The translations under genes and the position numbers were made by a program. The notes under the pieces are model-generated. The model did no database searches. It saw only the letters and a list, made by a program, of their open reading frames with translations, and was not told the origin of the DNA. This document shows, one piece after another, positions 39,178-50,999 of a stretch of 64,000 nucleotides of DNA. The stretch comes from Lichenibacterium ramalinae (GTDB lineage: Bacteria > Pseudomonadota > Alphaproteobacteria > Rhizobiales > Beijerinckiaceae), in assembly GCF_004137085.1 (NCBI RefSeq), contig NZ_QYBC01000001.1, positions 424,412 to 488,411 of the forward strand. The letters are read 5' to 3'. Every line of letters starts with the position of its first letter. Within the stretch, counting starts at the first letter, position 1.

Positions 39178-39252
39178 CTGGAGCGGCTTCGCTCCAGGTC
39201 CGAAGCGAGCAGTCTCGTCGGCCCGGCATCGCCGAGGCGATGCCGGGCCGAC
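39178..39252. repeat. Two stacked hairpins between coaA and the M48 gene
   Basis: Hairpin 1: CTGGAGC (39178-39184) with GCTCCAG (39191-39197). Hairpin 2: a perfect 17-bp inverted repeat, 39217-39233 against 39236-39252, separated by two bases, core GGCCCGGCATCGCC. Together they fill the 153-bp gap downstream of coaA. Probably a bidirectional terminator or a REP-type element; no other copy seen in the window. Confidence 0.6.
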
Positions 39253-39310
39253 ACGACCCTAGAGATGCGCATTCGGGACGGCCCTGTCGAGCGGCGCGTG
39301 CCGATGCACC

Positions 39311-40294
39311 TCACAGCTTGCGCAGCGCCACCTGCTCGATGGCGTGGCTGGCGCCCTTGCGCAGGACGAGGCTGGCGCGGGCGCGGGTGGGTCGGACGTT
39401 CTCGACGAGGTTCTTGAGGTTGATGCGCCGCCAGATGCCCCGCGCGATGGCCTCGGCCTCGGCGGCGTCCACGTCGGCATATTTGCCGAAATAGGAGAGC
39501 GGGTCGCGGAAGGCCGTCTCGCGCAGCGACATGAAGCGCGACACGTACCATTGTTCGAGCAGGGTCTCGTCGGCGTCGAGGTAGACCGAGAAGTCGAAGA
39601 AGTCCGACACGAAGGGGATGTCGCGCCCGTCGCGGGCCGGGCGGTTGGGGATCAGCACGTTCAGCCCCTCGACGATGAGGATGTCGGGCCGGTCCACCTC
39701 GACGCGGGCGTCGGGCAGCACGTCGTAGGTCAGGTGGGAGTAGACCGGGGCGGCGACGTGGCGCTTGCCCGCCTTCACGTCCGACAGGAATTGGATGAGG
39801 GCGGTGCCGTTGAAGCTTTCGGGGAAGCCCTTGCGCTCCATCAGGCCCTGGTCGGCCAGCACGCGGTTCGGGTGGAGGAAGCCGTCGGTGGTGACGAGTT
39901 CCACCTTGGGGGTGTTGGGCCAGCGCGACATCAGCGCCTTCAGCACGCGCGCCGTGGTCGACTTGCCGACCGCCACCGAGCCCGCCACGCCGATGATGTA
40001 GGGGACCTTGCCGTCCCCGGCGCCGAGAAAGCGCTGCGTCGCCTTGAACAGGCCCTGCGTGGCGGCGACGTAGAGGGCGAGGAGCCGCGACAGGGGCAGG
40101 TAGATGGCGACGACCTCATCGATGGAGATCGGGTCGTTGGTGGCGCGCAGCTTGCGCAGGTCGTCCACCGTCAGCGTCAGCGGCGTGTCGGCGCGCAGTT
40201 CCGCCCAGGCTTCGCGGGTGAAGTGATGGTAGGGCGAGCCGACGAGCCCGCCTTCCGGGAGACCGTCTGGGGCGGGAGCGGGCACGTCGAGCAT
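39311..40294 (-). CDS. coaA: Pantothenate kinase, type I (CoaA)
   Basis: 327 residues. P-loop [33 protein letters not shown] and VEGLNVL are diagnostic of type I CoaA, which phosphorylates pantothenate, the first step of coenzyme A synthesis. Last gene of the his-linked run, 8 bp after hisE. The his-coaA linkage is common in Hyphomicrobiales. Confidence 0.97.
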   Translation of the reverse strand: MLDVPAPAPDGLPEGGLVGSPYHHFTREAWAELRADTPLTLTVDDLRKLRATNDPISIDEVVAIYLPLSRLLALYVAATQGLFKATQRFLGAGDGKVPYIIGVAGSVAVGKSTTARVLKALMSRWPNTPKVELVTTDGFLHPNRVLADQGLMERKGFPESFNGTALIQFLSDVKAGKRHVAAPVYSHLTYDVLPDARVEVDRPDILIVEGLNVLIPNRPARDGRDIPFVSDFFDFSVYLDADETLLEQWYVSRFMSLRETAFRDPLSYFGKYADVDAAEAEAIARGIWRRINLKNLVENVRPTRARASLVLRKGASHAIEQVALRKL

Positions 40295-40302
40295 TCCATG
40301 GC

Positions 40303-40649
40303 TCAGGTTGCGGGCCGCCGCGAGGCTTTCTCCTCGTGCCCCGATTGACGGGTGCGCCGGCCCAGTTCGGAAACGACCTGATCGAGAGACAGGTTCGCGG
40401 CGTGGAGCAGCACCAACAGATGGTAGATGACATCGGCGGCTTCGGAAAGCAGCGCCGGCCTGTCCTTCTCCACGGCGGCGATCACGGCCTCGACGGCCTC
40501 CTCGCCGAACTTCTTGGCGATGCGCGGCACCCCGGCATCGAGCAGGCTGCGGGTGTAGGAGGTATCCGACATCGCGCCGGCACGCTCGCCGATGAGCCGT
40601 TCGAGGTCACCGAGCGTGAAGGCCCGCTCGCCGGTGGCGGGGATCATCG

Positions 40650-40653
<4 letters not shown>
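40303..40653 (-). CDS. hisE: Phosphoribosyl-ATP pyrophosphatase (HisE)
   Basis: 116 residues, MazG-like fold. [24 protein letters not shown] is represented by the conserved [14 protein letters not shown] and [13 protein letters not shown], whose acidic residues hold Mg2+. Removes pyrophosphate from PR-ATP in histidine synthesis. ATG overlaps the hisF stop by 4 bp. Confidence 0.96.
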
Positions 40654-41419
<766 letters not shown>

Positions 41420-41426
<7 letters not shown>

Positions 41427-42169
41427 GGGGCGTCTTCCGCCCGCGCTGCCCGGATCATGGCCAATGCGGCCGCGGGATCGAGCCGGCCGTCGTAGAGGGC
41501 CCGGCCCGTGACGGCCCCCGCCAGCACGGCGCAGTCGGGCTCGAGCAGCCGCGCCACGTCGTCGAGCGAGGCGAGCCCGCCCGAGGCGATCACCGGCAGG
41601 TGCACGGCTTCGGCCAGTGCCACCGTGCCGGCGAGGTTCAGCCCCTTCATGGCGCCGTCGCGCCCGATGTCGGTCATGACGATGGCGGCCACGCCGGCGT
41701 CCTCGAAGCGGCGGCCGAGGTCGACGGCGCTGAGGTTCACGGTCTTGGCCCAGCCCTCCACCGCCACGAGCCCGTCGCGCGCGTCGATCCCCACGGCGAC
41801 CTGGCCGGGGAAGAGGCGCGCCGCCTCGCGCACGAACCCGGGGTCCTTCACCGCCGCCGTGCCCAGGATGACGCGGGCCACGCCGCGCTTCAGCCACATG
41901 TCGACGGTGCGGATGTCGCGGATGCCGCCGCCGAGCTGCACCGGCAGGCTCACGCGGTCGAGGATGCCCTCCACCGCCTCGGCGTTGCGGGGCTTGCCGG
42001 CGAAGGCGCCGTCGAGATCGACGAGGTGGAGATAGTCGAAGCCCTGCCGCTCGAAGCTTTCGGCCTGGGCGGCCGGATCCGGGTTGAAGACCGTGGCCGA
42101 GCCCATGTCGCCATGGACGAGGCGGACGCATTCGCCGTCCTTGAGGTCGATCGCGGGAAAGAGGATCAA
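41420..42169 (-). CDS. hisA: ProFAR isomerase (HisA)
   Basis: 249 residues. [20 protein letters not shown] (Asp catalytic), [11 protein letters not shown] and [11 protein letters not shown] (second catalytic Asp) mark HisA, the Amadori isomerase of histidine synthesis. The start is TTG 42169, overlapping the hisH stop, or GTG 42178; both are non-ATG, which suggests translation depends on coupling to hisH. Confidence 0.96.
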
Positions 42170-42834
42170 GGCTGCCACCGGAGGAAGTTGCTGATGAGGG
42201 CGAGGCCGAGCTTCTGGCTCTTCTCGGGGTGGAACTGCGTGCCCGCCATGTTGTCGCGCGCCACCACGGCCGTGACCGGCCCGCCGTAGTCTGTCACCGC
42301 CAGCACGTCGCTGTCGGCGACGGGCTTCAGGGCGTAGCTGTGGACGAAATAGGCGTGCAGGCCCTGGTCGCCCGTCGGGATCCCCTCCAGCAGCGGGTGG
42401 ATGGAGCGCGCCCGCAGCGTGTTCCACCCCATGTGGGGGATCTTCAGCGCGGGATCTGAGGGCGCGATGGCGACGACGTCTCCGGGGATCCAGTCGAGCC
42501 CGTAGGCGGCCTCGTGTTCGAGCCCGCGCGTCGCCATGAGCTGCATGCCGACGCAGATGCCGAGAAAGGGCCGGCCCTCGTGGACCACGGCATCCGTCAT
42601 GGCGCCGACGAGGCCCGGCACGGCGTCGAGGCCGCGGCGGCAATCCGCGAAGGCGCCGACGCCGGGGAGCACGATGCGGTCCGCCCGGCGCAGCGCGTCG
42701 GGCTCCGCCGTGACGACGATCTCCATGTCGAGGTCGGCTTCCCGGGCCGCGCGCTCGAAGGCCTTGGCGGCCGAGGCGAGGTTGCCGGACCCGTAATCGA
42801 CGATGACGGTCCGGGCGCGCCGCGGGCCGCTCAC
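42166..42834 (-). CDS. hisH: Imidazole glycerol phosphate synthase glutaminase subunit (HisH)
   Basis: 222 residues, class I glutamine amidotransferase. [31 protein letters not shown], nucleophile Cys in [10 protein letters not shown] and catalytic His/Glu in [13 protein letters not shown] 42834 overlaps the DUF2628 stop by 4 bp. Confidence 0.97.
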   Translation of the reverse strand: MSGPRRARTVIVDYGSGNLASAAKAFERAAREADLDMEIVVTAEPDALRRADRIVLPGVGAFADCRRGLDAVPGLVGAMTDAVVHEGRPFLGICVGMQLMATRGLEHEAAYGLDWIPGDVVAIAPSDPALKIPHMGWNTLRARSIHPLLEGIPTGDQGLHAYFVHSYALKPVADSDVLAVTDYGGPVTAVVARDNMAGTQFHPEKSQKLGLALISNFLRWQP

Positions 42835-43325
42835 GGCCGCGCTCCCTCGGCCCGGCCGTTCGGCCGGGGGAAGAGCCCGACGATGCCGCGGTCCCGCGGG
42901 CGAAGCGGCGCGGCCGGGCCGGAGCTGTGCGGGAGCGGCTCCAGCAACGGCGCGGCCGTGGCGAAGAACCGGCGCTCCCCGGCCTCGCGCGTGACGCCGC
43001 AGAGCAGCGCGGCCGGGATGAAGCCGGCGCGGGCCAGCGCCCGCCGCCGGGCTTCGGCGGCCTCGAGCCCGGTCAGCGTCGCCAGGACGAGGTAGAGGGC
43101 GACACGGGGCAGGATCCCGAGACCCAGGAGGCCGGCCAGGGCGAACAGAACCAGGGCCGCCAGCGCCCAGGCCAGGGCGGCGCGCCACAGACCGCGCTGG
43201 AGCAGGGGCAGCGGGCCGAGCAGGAAGGCCGGCCAGTCGAACCCTTCGCGGACGAAGACCGTGCGCTCCGCCCGATCGGCGGCATCGGCGATGCCGGGTG
43301 GCACGTGGACCGTGAAGGTGGACAT
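42831..43325 (-). CDS. DUF2628-type membrane protein in the his operon
   Basis: 164 residues. TFTVHVPP N-terminus, [19 protein letters not shown] and two or three hydrophobic helices ([38 protein letters not shown]) correspond to the DUF2628 proteins found beside hisH in Hyphomicrobiales. Cytosolic C-terminal half is Arg/Pro-rich. GAGGAG upstream of ATG 43325. It starts the visible his run; hisB, often upstream, is absent here. Function unknown. Confidence 0.8.
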   Translation of the reverse strand: MSTFTVHVPPGIADAADRAERTVFVREGFDWPAFLLGPLPLLQRGLWRAALAWALAALVLFALAGLLGLGILPRVALYLVLATLTGLEAAEARRRALARAGFIPAALLCGVTREAGERRFFATAAPLLEPLPHSSGPAAPLRPRDRGIVGLFPRPNGRAEGARP

Positions 43326-43443
43326 GGGCTCCTCGATGCGACGCGGGTCCGCTCGGCCCCTTGTCGTGCAAGCCGCGGGCCGGAGCAAGCCCGCGCGTGG
43401 CACCACGCGATCGGCACGCCCGCCCCGGCCTTCCTGCCGGCCT

Positions 43444-43480
43444 GCCGCGCCGCTTGGCGGAAGCCGCGCCGCTTGGCGGA
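43444..43480. repeat. 18-bp direct repeat in the gap before DUF2628
   Basis: Two perfect copies of GCCGCGCCGCTTGGCGGA at 43444-43461 and 43463-43480, one base apart. They lie between the end of the Pro-rich protein gene and the his run. Each copy can form a small GC stem, so a terminator-like role is possible. Confidence 0.55.
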
Positions 43481-43498
43481 CAGCCGGCCGTCAGGCCC

Positions 43499-45343
43499 TC
43501 ACTTCCAAGTCTTGACGGCGTCCTCGAAGGTCCGCTGGCCGACGGCCCCCTTCTCGAAGGTCAGCTTGCCGAGCTTGCCCGACACGAAGAGCAACGACAC
43601 ATCGAACCAGTTGCGCTCGGTGATGAGCCGCAGGTTCTGGCCTTCCGCGGCCCCGCGCGACAGCCCGACGAGGAAGTAGTTGTCGGTGATGGCCACGGGG
43701 ACGCCCGACAGCGGGTCGCCGGTCGGGGCGTCGTCGTCCTTGCGCATCTCCGGGACGTTGACCTGCTTGACGTTGCCGAGCGTGTTGCCGGGCTGGGGCA
43801 GGAAGTGGAACTCGATCGTGTGCGAGGCCGGCAGCTGCGGCTCGGGGTTGCGCTGCATCAGCATCGTGACCTTCAGCTTGGCGTCGGGGATGTCGACGTC
43901 GGCCTTGACCGCGGTGGCGAGCGGCTGGCCCTGGCCCGGGCTGACGCTGTCGAGGTGCCACACCACCGTCCCCACGTAGGTCTTCACCCGCTGGGGCTCG
44001 TCGGGCGCGTCGACCAGCAGGGCGGCACGCTGCGCCACCGTGATGGCGGGCGCTGACGACGCCGGTGCGTCGGCGCTGTTCTGGCCGACGGGCGGCGGCA
44101 CGGCGACGCCGGTCGTGGGCTGGTCGGCCGGGGCCTCGGTGCCGTCGGCATTGGCGGCGCCGCGGTCGCCCGAGGCGGCGCGGTCCACGGTCTTGCCGGG
44201 GGTGCCGGCACTGGGCGCCGTGGCGGCCCGGGTCGCCACCACCTGTTCGGGTCTGTCCCGCACCATGTAGGCGGCGATCCCGATCCCCACGACGGCGAGG
44301 AGGAGCACGAAGCCGGCGAGGGCCAGGGGCCAGCTCAGGCGCCGGGCCTGGGCGGGCCGCGGCGCCAGCGGGCGCACGGCGTCGCGGTTCCGCAGCGCCG
44401 CGGCCGCGTCATCGCCCACCCCGGCGTCGTCGCGGTCGCGGTCCTCTCGGTCGCGTCCGTCTCGGGCTTCCACATCTCGGGCGACGTCGTCTCGGGCGAC
44501 GTCGTCTCGGGCGGCGGCGTCGAGCGCCGCCCCGAAGGCTCCGTCCCGCGCCGCGCCCGCGGCCTCGTCCGGGCCCGGCACCGCTTCGGCGGAGAGCCGG
44601 CCCGCCTGGGGGAGCCCGGCTTCCGCCGGGCCGTCGGGAGACGGCACCGCGGGCCGCAGCGCCACGACGGGGCGGACGCCGCGCGGAACCGGCGCGGGCC
44701 GCGTCGGGGCGGCGATGCCGGCCCGCGCCGCCGGGCGCGCCATCGCCACGGGCGCGTCGAGACCGCCCGCCGCCGCATCGAGCGACGGCGCGGGGCGCGT
44801 GGCCAGCACGGGGCGCTCGCGCGAGGGAGGGGGCGCCACCGGAGGCGCCGTACCCGTCGGCAGAGGCGGCGGGGCGACCCGGGCGGAGGCGGCCGGCGGG
44901 CGGGCCGCCGCCACGGGAGCGCGGGGCGGGGCGGGAGGGCGGGGCGGGGCGGGAGGGCGCTGGGCCGGGATGCGGCCCGGCGAGCCCTCGGTTCCGAGGG
45001 GCGGGGCGGCGGCGGGTTCAACGGCAGGTGCGGGCGCCGGCATGGGGCTCGGCGCCGCGATGGGGCTCGGCGCCGCGATGGGGCTCGGCGCCGCGATGGG
45101 GCTCGGCGCCGCGGCCGACGCCGCCGCTACGGGGGCGGCGAACCCTGCCTCGACGCGGGCGATGGCCTCGTCGAGCGCCGCGCTCTCGCGCGCGATGTCC
45201 TCCTCGGGGATGGGGGGGTCCATGCGCCTCAGCTGGCCGATCAGCGCCGTGCGGGCACGCTCGTAGATCGACCGCCGGGCTTCGACGGTCGGATCCGTCA
45301 GGCCGGACACGGCACGGTCGAGAAGCGGAAAATATTCGGCCAT
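43499..45343 (-). CDS. Pro/Ala-rich single-pass membrane protein, unknown
   Basis: 614 residues from ATG 45343, where a conserved helical head ([52 protein letters not shown]) begins; this head recurs in hyphomicrobial hypotheticals. It is followed by a ~230-residue Pro/Ala linker with four APSPIA units, an Asp/Arg-rich stretch ([19 protein letters not shown]), one transmembrane helix ([20 protein letters not shown]) and a ~150-residue extracytoplasmic domain ending in [14 protein letters not shown]. Topology suggests a bitopic protein linking cytosol and periplasm. Between purA and the his run; function unknown. Confidence 0.8.
   Translation of the reverse strand: MAEYFPLLDRAVSGLTDPTVEARRSIYERARTALIGQLRRMDPPIPEEDIARESAALDEAIARVEAGFAAPVAAASAAAPSPIAAPSPIAAPSPIAAPSPMPAPAPAVEPAAAPPLGTEGSPGRIPAQRPPAPPRPPAPPRAPVAAARPPAASARVAPPPLPTGTAPPVAPPPSRERPVLATRPAPSLDAAAGGLDAPVAMARPAARAGIAAPTRPAPVPRGVRPVVALRPAVPSPDGPAEAGLPQAGRLSAEAVPGPDEAAGAARDGAFGAALDAAARDDVARDDVARDVEARDGRDREDRDRDDAGVGDDAAAALRNRDAVRPLAPRPAQARRLSWPLALAGFVLLLAVVGIGIAAYMVRDRPEQVVATRAATAPSAGTPGKTVDRAASGDRGAANADGTEAPADQPTTGVAVPPPVGQNSADAPASSAPAITVAQRAALLVDAPDEPQRVKTYVGTVVWHLDSVSPGQGQPLATAVKADVDIPDAKLKVTMLMQRNPEPQLPASHTIEFHFLPQPGNTLGNVKQVNVPEMRKDDDAPTGDPLSGVPVAITDNYFLVGLSRGAAEGQNLRLITERNWFDVSLLFVSGKLGKLTFEKGAVGQRTFEDAVKTWK
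45042..45113 (-). repeat. Four perfect 18-bp tandem repeats in a coding region
   Basis: ATGGGGCTCGGCGCCGCG on the plus strand occurs four times head to tail (45042, 45060, 45078, 45096), encoding APSPIA-type units of the Pro-rich membrane protein on the minus strand. Identical copies imply recent expansion by slippage. Confidence 0.9.
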
Positions 45344-45448
45344 GGCGCGTTCAGACCATCCAAAACCGGGGCCGTCAACTGGAGCTTGGCGGGTGTCCCC
45401 GCTCCCGTCGGGGCGGCGTGTCGCCCGGGACACGCCGCCCCGCGGCGC

Positions 45449-46744
<1,296 letters not shown>

Positions 46745-46963
46745 GACTTCCTTCGTCCTCAAACGCCAAAAGGCCCCGTGAAACCAGCGATGGTGACCGG
46801 GGCCGAGATTTCGCCGGACGCTAGCGGCTCGACGCGCCGGAGTAAAGCCGCCGCATCCCGGCGCCGCGCCGCCGTGCTACAAGCCCGCCATGGCCACGCT
46901 CCCCCTCCCCCGCCGCGCCGTCCCGGCCGTCCCCCCGCGCCGGCGCCCCCGGCGTCCCGCCCG

Positions 46964-48325
46964 ATGAGCGAGGCCGCCCCGCCCGCCGAGGCCGACGACG
47001 GCCTGCCGACCCCGCGCCGCACCCTGGCGGCAGCCGCCATCCTTGCCGCCATCGTGCTGGCGGTGCTCGACGGCGCCATCGCCAACGTGGCGCTGCCGAG
47101 CCTGTCGGCGGCGCTGGCGGTCTCGTCCTCGGCCTCCATCTGGGTCGTCACCGGCTACCAGATGGCCCTGGTGGTGGCGCTGCTGCCCTGCGCGGCGCTG
47201 GGCGAAAGCCTGGGCTACCGGCGCGTCTTCACGGCCGGCGTCATGATCTTCACGGCGGCCTCGGGGCTCTGCGCCCTCGCCCCCACCCTGCCCTGGCTGG
47301 TGCTGGCGCGCGTGCTGCAGGGGCTCGGCGCCGCCGCCGTCATGTCGCTGCTGGCGGCGCTGCTGCGCTTCACCTATCCGCGGCGGCTGCTCGGCACCGC
47401 GATCGGGCTCAACGCCACCGTGGTGGCGCTGTCGGCCGCCACCGGGCCGACGCTCGGGGCGCTCATCCTGTCGGTGGCGTCCTGGCCCTGGCTCTTCGCC
47501 GTCAACGTGCCGATCGGCCTCCTGGTGCTGGCGGCCTCGCGGGCCCTGCCCGGCGTGCGGGGGCACGGACGGCCGCTCGACGGGATGAGCGTGGCGCTCA
47601 ACGCCGGCTTCTTCGCCCCGCTGGTGGTGGGGGTCGACCTGCTGACGACCCATCCGGGCGCGGCCGCGGCGCTGCTGGGACTGGCGGCGCTGAGCCTCTT
47701 CGCGCTGGTGCGGCGCGAGTTGCCCCGGCCGGCCCCGCTGATCCCCCTCGACCTGCTGCGCGGCGGCACGTTCCGCTATTCGGTGGTGGCTTCGGTGTGC
47801 TGCTTCGCCGCCCAGATGGTGAGCTACGTGGCGCTGCCCTTCTACCTGCAGCACGGCCTCGGCCGCGACCCGCTGACGACGGGGCTCTACATGACGCCCT
47901 GGCCCCTCACGGTGGCGCTGGCGGCGCCCGTCTCGGGCCGCTTCGCCGACCGCGTGCCGACGGCGTGGCTCTGCGCCGCCGGCGGGCTCTGCCTCGCCTG
48001 CGGGCTGACGCTGGCGGCGACGTGGCGCCTCGAAGGCCACATCACGCCGCTGATCGGCTTCACCATGCTGGCCGGCCTGGGCTTCGGCTTCTTCCAGACG
48101 CCCAACAACCGCAACATGCTGCTGTCGGCCCCCGTGGCGCGCAGCGGCGCGGCGGGCGGCATGCAGGCCACGGCGCGCCAATGTGGACAGGCGGCGGGCG
48201 CCGTCATCATGGCGCTGCTGTTCACGGTGGCGCCGTCGGGGATCGCGCCGCGCATCGGCCTCGGCGTCGGGGCCGCGCTCGCGCTGGCGGGCGGGCTCGT
48301 GAGCCTGATGCGGGTGGGCCGGTGA
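46964..48325 (+). CDS. MFS transporter, DHA2-like drug exporter
   Basis: 453 residues with about 14 hydrophobic segments. Motifs AVLDGAIANVALPSL (motif D1 region), WVVTGYQMALVVALLPCAALGE, LGYRRVFTAGVMIF and RVLQGLGAAAVMSLLAALL are typical of EmrB/QacA-type proton-driven exporters. No membrane-fusion partner gene nearby. ATG 46964 is the first Met before the conserved core, without a good ribosome site. Substrate unknown. Confidence 0.9.
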   Translation: MSEAAPPAEADDGLPTPRRTLAAAAILAAIVLAVLDGAIANVALPSLSAALAVSSSASIWVVTGYQMALVVALLPCAALGESLGYRRVFTAGVMIFTAASGLCALAPTLPWLVLARVLQGLGAAAVMSLLAALLRFTYPRRLLGTAIGLNATVVALSAATGPTLGALILSVASWPWLFAVNVPIGLLVLAASRALPGVRGHGRPLDGMSVALNAGFFAPLVVGVDLLTTHPGAAAALLGLAALSLFALVRRELPRPAPLIPLDLLRGGTFRYSVVASVCCFAAQMVSYVALPFYLQHGLGRDPLTTGLYMTPWPLTVALAAPVSGRFADRVPTAWLCAAGGLCLACGLTLAATWRLEGHITPLIGFTMLAGLGFGFFQTPNNRNMLLSAPVARSGAAGGMQATARQCGQAAGAVIMALLFTVAPSGIAPRIGLGVGAALALAGGLVSLMRVGR

Positions 48326-48371
48326 CGGCGCCGGGCCGGTCACGCCGGGAGCGGAGCCCCTCGGGCGAGCC

Positions 48372-49283
48372 TCAGCGGGACGGACGGGCCGCCTCGGAGG
48401 GGACGACCTCCGGCGGCCGCTGCCCCGCGTAGCTCCCCAGCATCGACACCACGGGCCCGTAGGCTTCGGCCCCGCAGAACTGGTAATTGTCGAAATCCCT
48501 GCCCGACGCGGAGATCCAGAGCAGCCGATCCTTGAAGCCCATCAGCACGGCGTCCTTGCTCGACCTGAACGTCTGCAGCATCACGTAGCCGTATCCCGGC
48601 ATCTCGATGGGGTGACTGTCCTTCTGCTGCTCGTAGATCAGCGGCTGGGTGGGATTGATGACCTGGACGAAGTGCAGCCGCTCGCCCTCCTGCCAGAGGA
48701 GGAACTTGGTGGCGAGGAAGGCGGACAAGGCGGCGCCCGACAGGCCCTCGGCATCGCATGCGCTGCCATGGGCGTAGATGCCGGCCGGGACGACGCCCCC
48801 GGCCGTCGACCGGGCGGCCGCGACCTCGGCCTCGAACAGCGACACCTTGCGGCGCGATTCCTTCTGGCTGGCGAGTTGCCGGGGCGTGACGAGGTCGGCG
48901 AGGCTCACGAAGCCGCTCCGCCCGGCGGCCGTCGCGACCTTGATCCAGACGCGCGCCACCGCCGCGTCCTCGCCCAGCGCCCGGTAGGCCTCGCCATCCC
49001 GGTCGACCACCATGCCGAGGGCCTTGAGGGCCTGGTCCTGCCTCTCGATGCTGCCCGTGGCCGGCGCCGTGATGGCCGGGGCCGCCCGCAGCGGCGTCGA
49101 GGGCCGGAACGGGTAGTAGGTCGGGGATGGCGGGCGCTGCAGCGGCCCCGCATAGGGCGCGGGGCTTCCTTCCGCCGAAGGTTCGCTCCCCGGCGCCGCC
49201 TCCTGGCCCGAAGCACTGGACCCGACGAGGGCGAGGCCGACGGCACCGGCGACCGCCAGGAGAGCACGCTTCTGGACCATCAC
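48372..49283 (-). CDS. Secreted protein with possible SH3-like domain, unknown
   Basis: 303 residues. Signal peptide (RALLAVAGAVGLALVGSSASG), then a Pro-rich stretch (~35-70), a region with VVDRDGEAYRALGEDAAVARVWIKVA and GRSGFVSLADL that resembles a bacterial SH3-type module, and a C-terminal ~150 residues of unknown kind with two Cys (SACDAEG, YQFCGAEAYG). Ends convergent with the MFS gene. Family not recognised; probably a periplasmic structural or cell-wall protein. Confidence 0.7.
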   Translation of the reverse strand: MMVQKRALLAVAGAVGLALVGSSASGQEAAPGSEPSAEGSPAPYAGPLQRPPSPTYYPFRPSTPLRAAPAITAPATGSIERQDQALKALGMVVDRDGEAYRALGEDAAVARVWIKVATAAGRSGFVSLADLVTPRQLASQKESRRKVSLFEAEVAAARSTAGGVVPAGIYAHGSACDAEGLSGAALSAFLATKFLLWQEGERLHFVQVINPTQPLIYEQQKDSHPIEMPGYGYVMLQTFRSSKDAVLMGFKDRLLWISASGRDFDNYQFCGAEAYGPVVSMLGSYAGQRPPEVVPSEAARPSR

Positions 49284-49429
49284 TTCCCCACGACCGCTCG
49301 CCCGCCTCCCGGCGGGATCGGACCCGCCCGACGCGGAAGCGCTCTACGGGCGGTTTCGGTCCAAAGCGTGACGGGGCAGCGGGCGGCCGCGGGGGGGCGG
49401 CCGTCGGCCTCGGAGGCCGGGACCCGATC

Positions 49430-49783
49430 TCAGCCGGCTTGTTCCAGGTGGAGGCCGCGCGACGGCAGGACGTGATGCAGCAGGTCCTCGAAGGTCTCGT
49501 AGCAGGCGATGTTGCCGGGCGCCGCCTCCCCGCCGATGCGCGGCGGGCCGACGACGCGGAAGGCGACATCGGGGTAGCTGTCCGGCAAGGACCGGAGGTC
49601 GTCGGCCTCGGCCTCGACCTCGTCGAGCAGCACGAGGTCGAAGGCGGCGCTGTCGTTCCAGAGTTCGTCGAAGACCTCCGTCATGGAGGTGCAGGAGCGC
49701 AGCGCCCTCAGGTCCCCCGCCTCCATGGTTTGCAGCAACATGCAGAAAGAGCGAAGGCTCAAGCAGGCCAGCGTCCGGACCAT
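49430..49783 (-). CDS. Receiver-like small protein, unknown
   Basis: 117 residues from ATG 49783. The middle part FDLVLLDEVEAEADDLRSLP followed by YPDVAFRVVGPPR has the rhythm of a degenerate receiver or related alpha/beta fold; the N-terminal ~25 residues (VRTLACLSLRSFCMLLQTME) are hydrophobic with Cys. Divergent from luxR with a 276-bp gap, so it could be a quorum-controlled neighbour. No family recognised. Confidence 0.55.
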   Translation of the reverse strand: MVRTLACLSLRSFCMLLQTMEAGDLRALRSCTSMTEVFDELWNDSAAFDLVLLDEVEAEADDLRSLPDSYPDVAFRVVGPPRIGGEAAPGNIACYETFEDLLHHVLPSRGLHLEQAG

Positions 49784-50023
49784 TTCACACCTGTGCACCC
49801 AGCGTCGCCCGCCCTTGGCGCCGCGGTTCGATGCAGCCCCCGCCCCGGTGCCGCCCGGCCCGCGCGCGGCGAGACGATAAAGTCTAGGCTCCTGCCGACG
49901 GCGGTGTCATCCCCCCATGTCCGGGGGGAGGCAGGCGGTCGCGGGGCCCCCGCCCGCGCGGCGCCCGGCCCCCGCCGGGAGCCGCGGTCGAGACAGCTGC
50001 CGCGATCGCTGCTAGAGTTCCCC

Positions 50024-50041
50024 ACCTGTAAATCTCAAGTT
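50024..50041 (+). promoter_or_regulatory. Possible lux-box-like half-conserved dyad
   Basis: ACCTGTAAATCTCAAGTT, with a left half identical to the ACCTGT of classical lux boxes and a poorly matching right half. It lies 18 bp before the luxR start. Only about half of the positions are symmetric, so this is tentative. Confidence 0.3.
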
Positions 50042-50059
50042 GTAGCGAAAAACCGTCCC

Positions 50060-50785
50060 ATGTCACCCCTGATCCCTGTCGAGACGATCGTCGAGCGCGC
50101 TTTCGACGTCATCGAATCGGTCGACAGCGTGGAAAACGTCGTTTCTGACTTGCGAACGCTGCTCGGCGTCGACCACGTCGTCTACAATTGTTCGGGATCG
50201 GGGTCGGATCCGACGGTCAGACCCTATGTCAAGATGACGTATCCATCGGATTGGATCAAACGTTACGTGCTGATGGACTATGCGAACGTCGACCCGGTGC
50301 TGAAACGCGGTTTCTCCAGCGCCCTGGCGTTCGACTGGTCCGAGATCGTCGTCAAGAGCGCGCAGGAACAGGCGATGCTGCGGGACGCCATCGGTCACGG
50401 CATCGGCCCGCACGGCCTGTCCATCCCGGTGACGAGCCGGCTCGGGCACCGCGGGTTGTTCTCGGTGTCGCATTCGGGGGATGTCGACGTCTGGCGGCGC
50501 TATCGCGCCGACAACATCAAGGGCCTCGTCGACATCGCCAACCGCATCCACAGGCGGGTGCTGCAGCAGGAGTTCGGGGAAACGCGGGCCCACCTCACCG
50601 TCCGGGAAGTCGAGTGCCTGAGCTGGAGCGCCCAGGGCAAGGAGGCCGCCGACATCGCCGGCATCCTCGACATCTCGGTCCACACCGTGCGCGACTACCT
50701 GAAATCCGCGCGCTTCAAGCTCGATTGCGTCAACGTCGCGCAGGCGGTCAGCAAGGCCATCGCGCATGGCCTGATCTCGGTCTGA
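50060..50785 (+). CDS. LuxR-family quorum-sensing regulator
   Basis: 241 residues. An autoinducer-binding domain (YPSDWIKRYVLMDYANVDPVL carries the conserved W, Y and D that contact acyl-homoserine lactones; motif shown in parts: SDWIKRYV, ANVDPVL) is followed by a GerE/LuxR helix-turn-helix, LTVREVECLSWSAQGKEAADIA. The cognate synthase gene follows 214 bp downstream on the same strand. ATG 50060 lacks a Shine-Dalgarno, but conservation begins there. Expected role: signal-dependent activator or repressor of luxI and other targets. Confidence 0.93.
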   Translation: MSPLIPVETIVERAFDVIESVDSVENVVSDLRTLLGVDHVVYNCSGSGSDPTVRPYVKMTYPSDWIKRYVLMDYANVDPVLKRGFSSALAFDWSEIVVKSAQEQAMLRDAIGHGIGPHGLSIPVTSRLGHRGLFSVSHSGDVDVWRRYRADNIKGLVDIANRIHRRVLQQEFGETRAHLTVREVECLSWSAQGKEAADIAGILDISVHTVRDYLKSARFKLDCVNVAQAVSKAIAHGLISV

Positions 50786-50799
50786 GGCGACCCTCCGCC

Positions 50800-50846
50800 G
50801 GCAGCCTCGGCCGCAGGCCGGCTGCCCCGGCCGCAGGCCGGCTGCC
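50800..50846 (+). terminator. Hairpin and 19-bp duplication after luxR
   Basis: GGCAGCC (50800-50806) pairs with GGCTGCC (50820-50826) around an inner GGCC/GGCC stem. The right side CGGCCGCAGGCCGGCTGCC (50808-50826) is directly repeated at 50828-50846. Starts 14 bp after the luxR stop; no T-run. Confidence 0.5.
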
Positions 50847-50999
50847 CACCCTCCCCTCCCCCACCGAGCTCAATAGATCAAAGTCTCGTCACTGCGTTCA
50901 CGCCCGATTGACGCTGCTGTCGACGACCCGTGACGCTACTGGAACTGCATGACGGCCACTCACCGTTACTGATCGTGACTGCCGACACCGAGATCAACG

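Noticed and set aside
39178..39260. Further member of the CTAG repeat family
   Set aside because: It ends near CCCTAGAG, but the inner sequence does not match type 1 or type 2.
45042..45113. Short repeats that might suggest a CRISPR array
   Set aside because: Units are directly adjacent with no spacers, 18 bp long and in frame with a coding region.
46772..46804. Riboswitch in the purA leader
   Set aside because: Only a 7-bp inverted repeat is seen; no purine riboswitch junction features.
50847..50999. lux box directly upstream of luxI
   Set aside because: No convincing 18-20 bp dyad found in this stretch.
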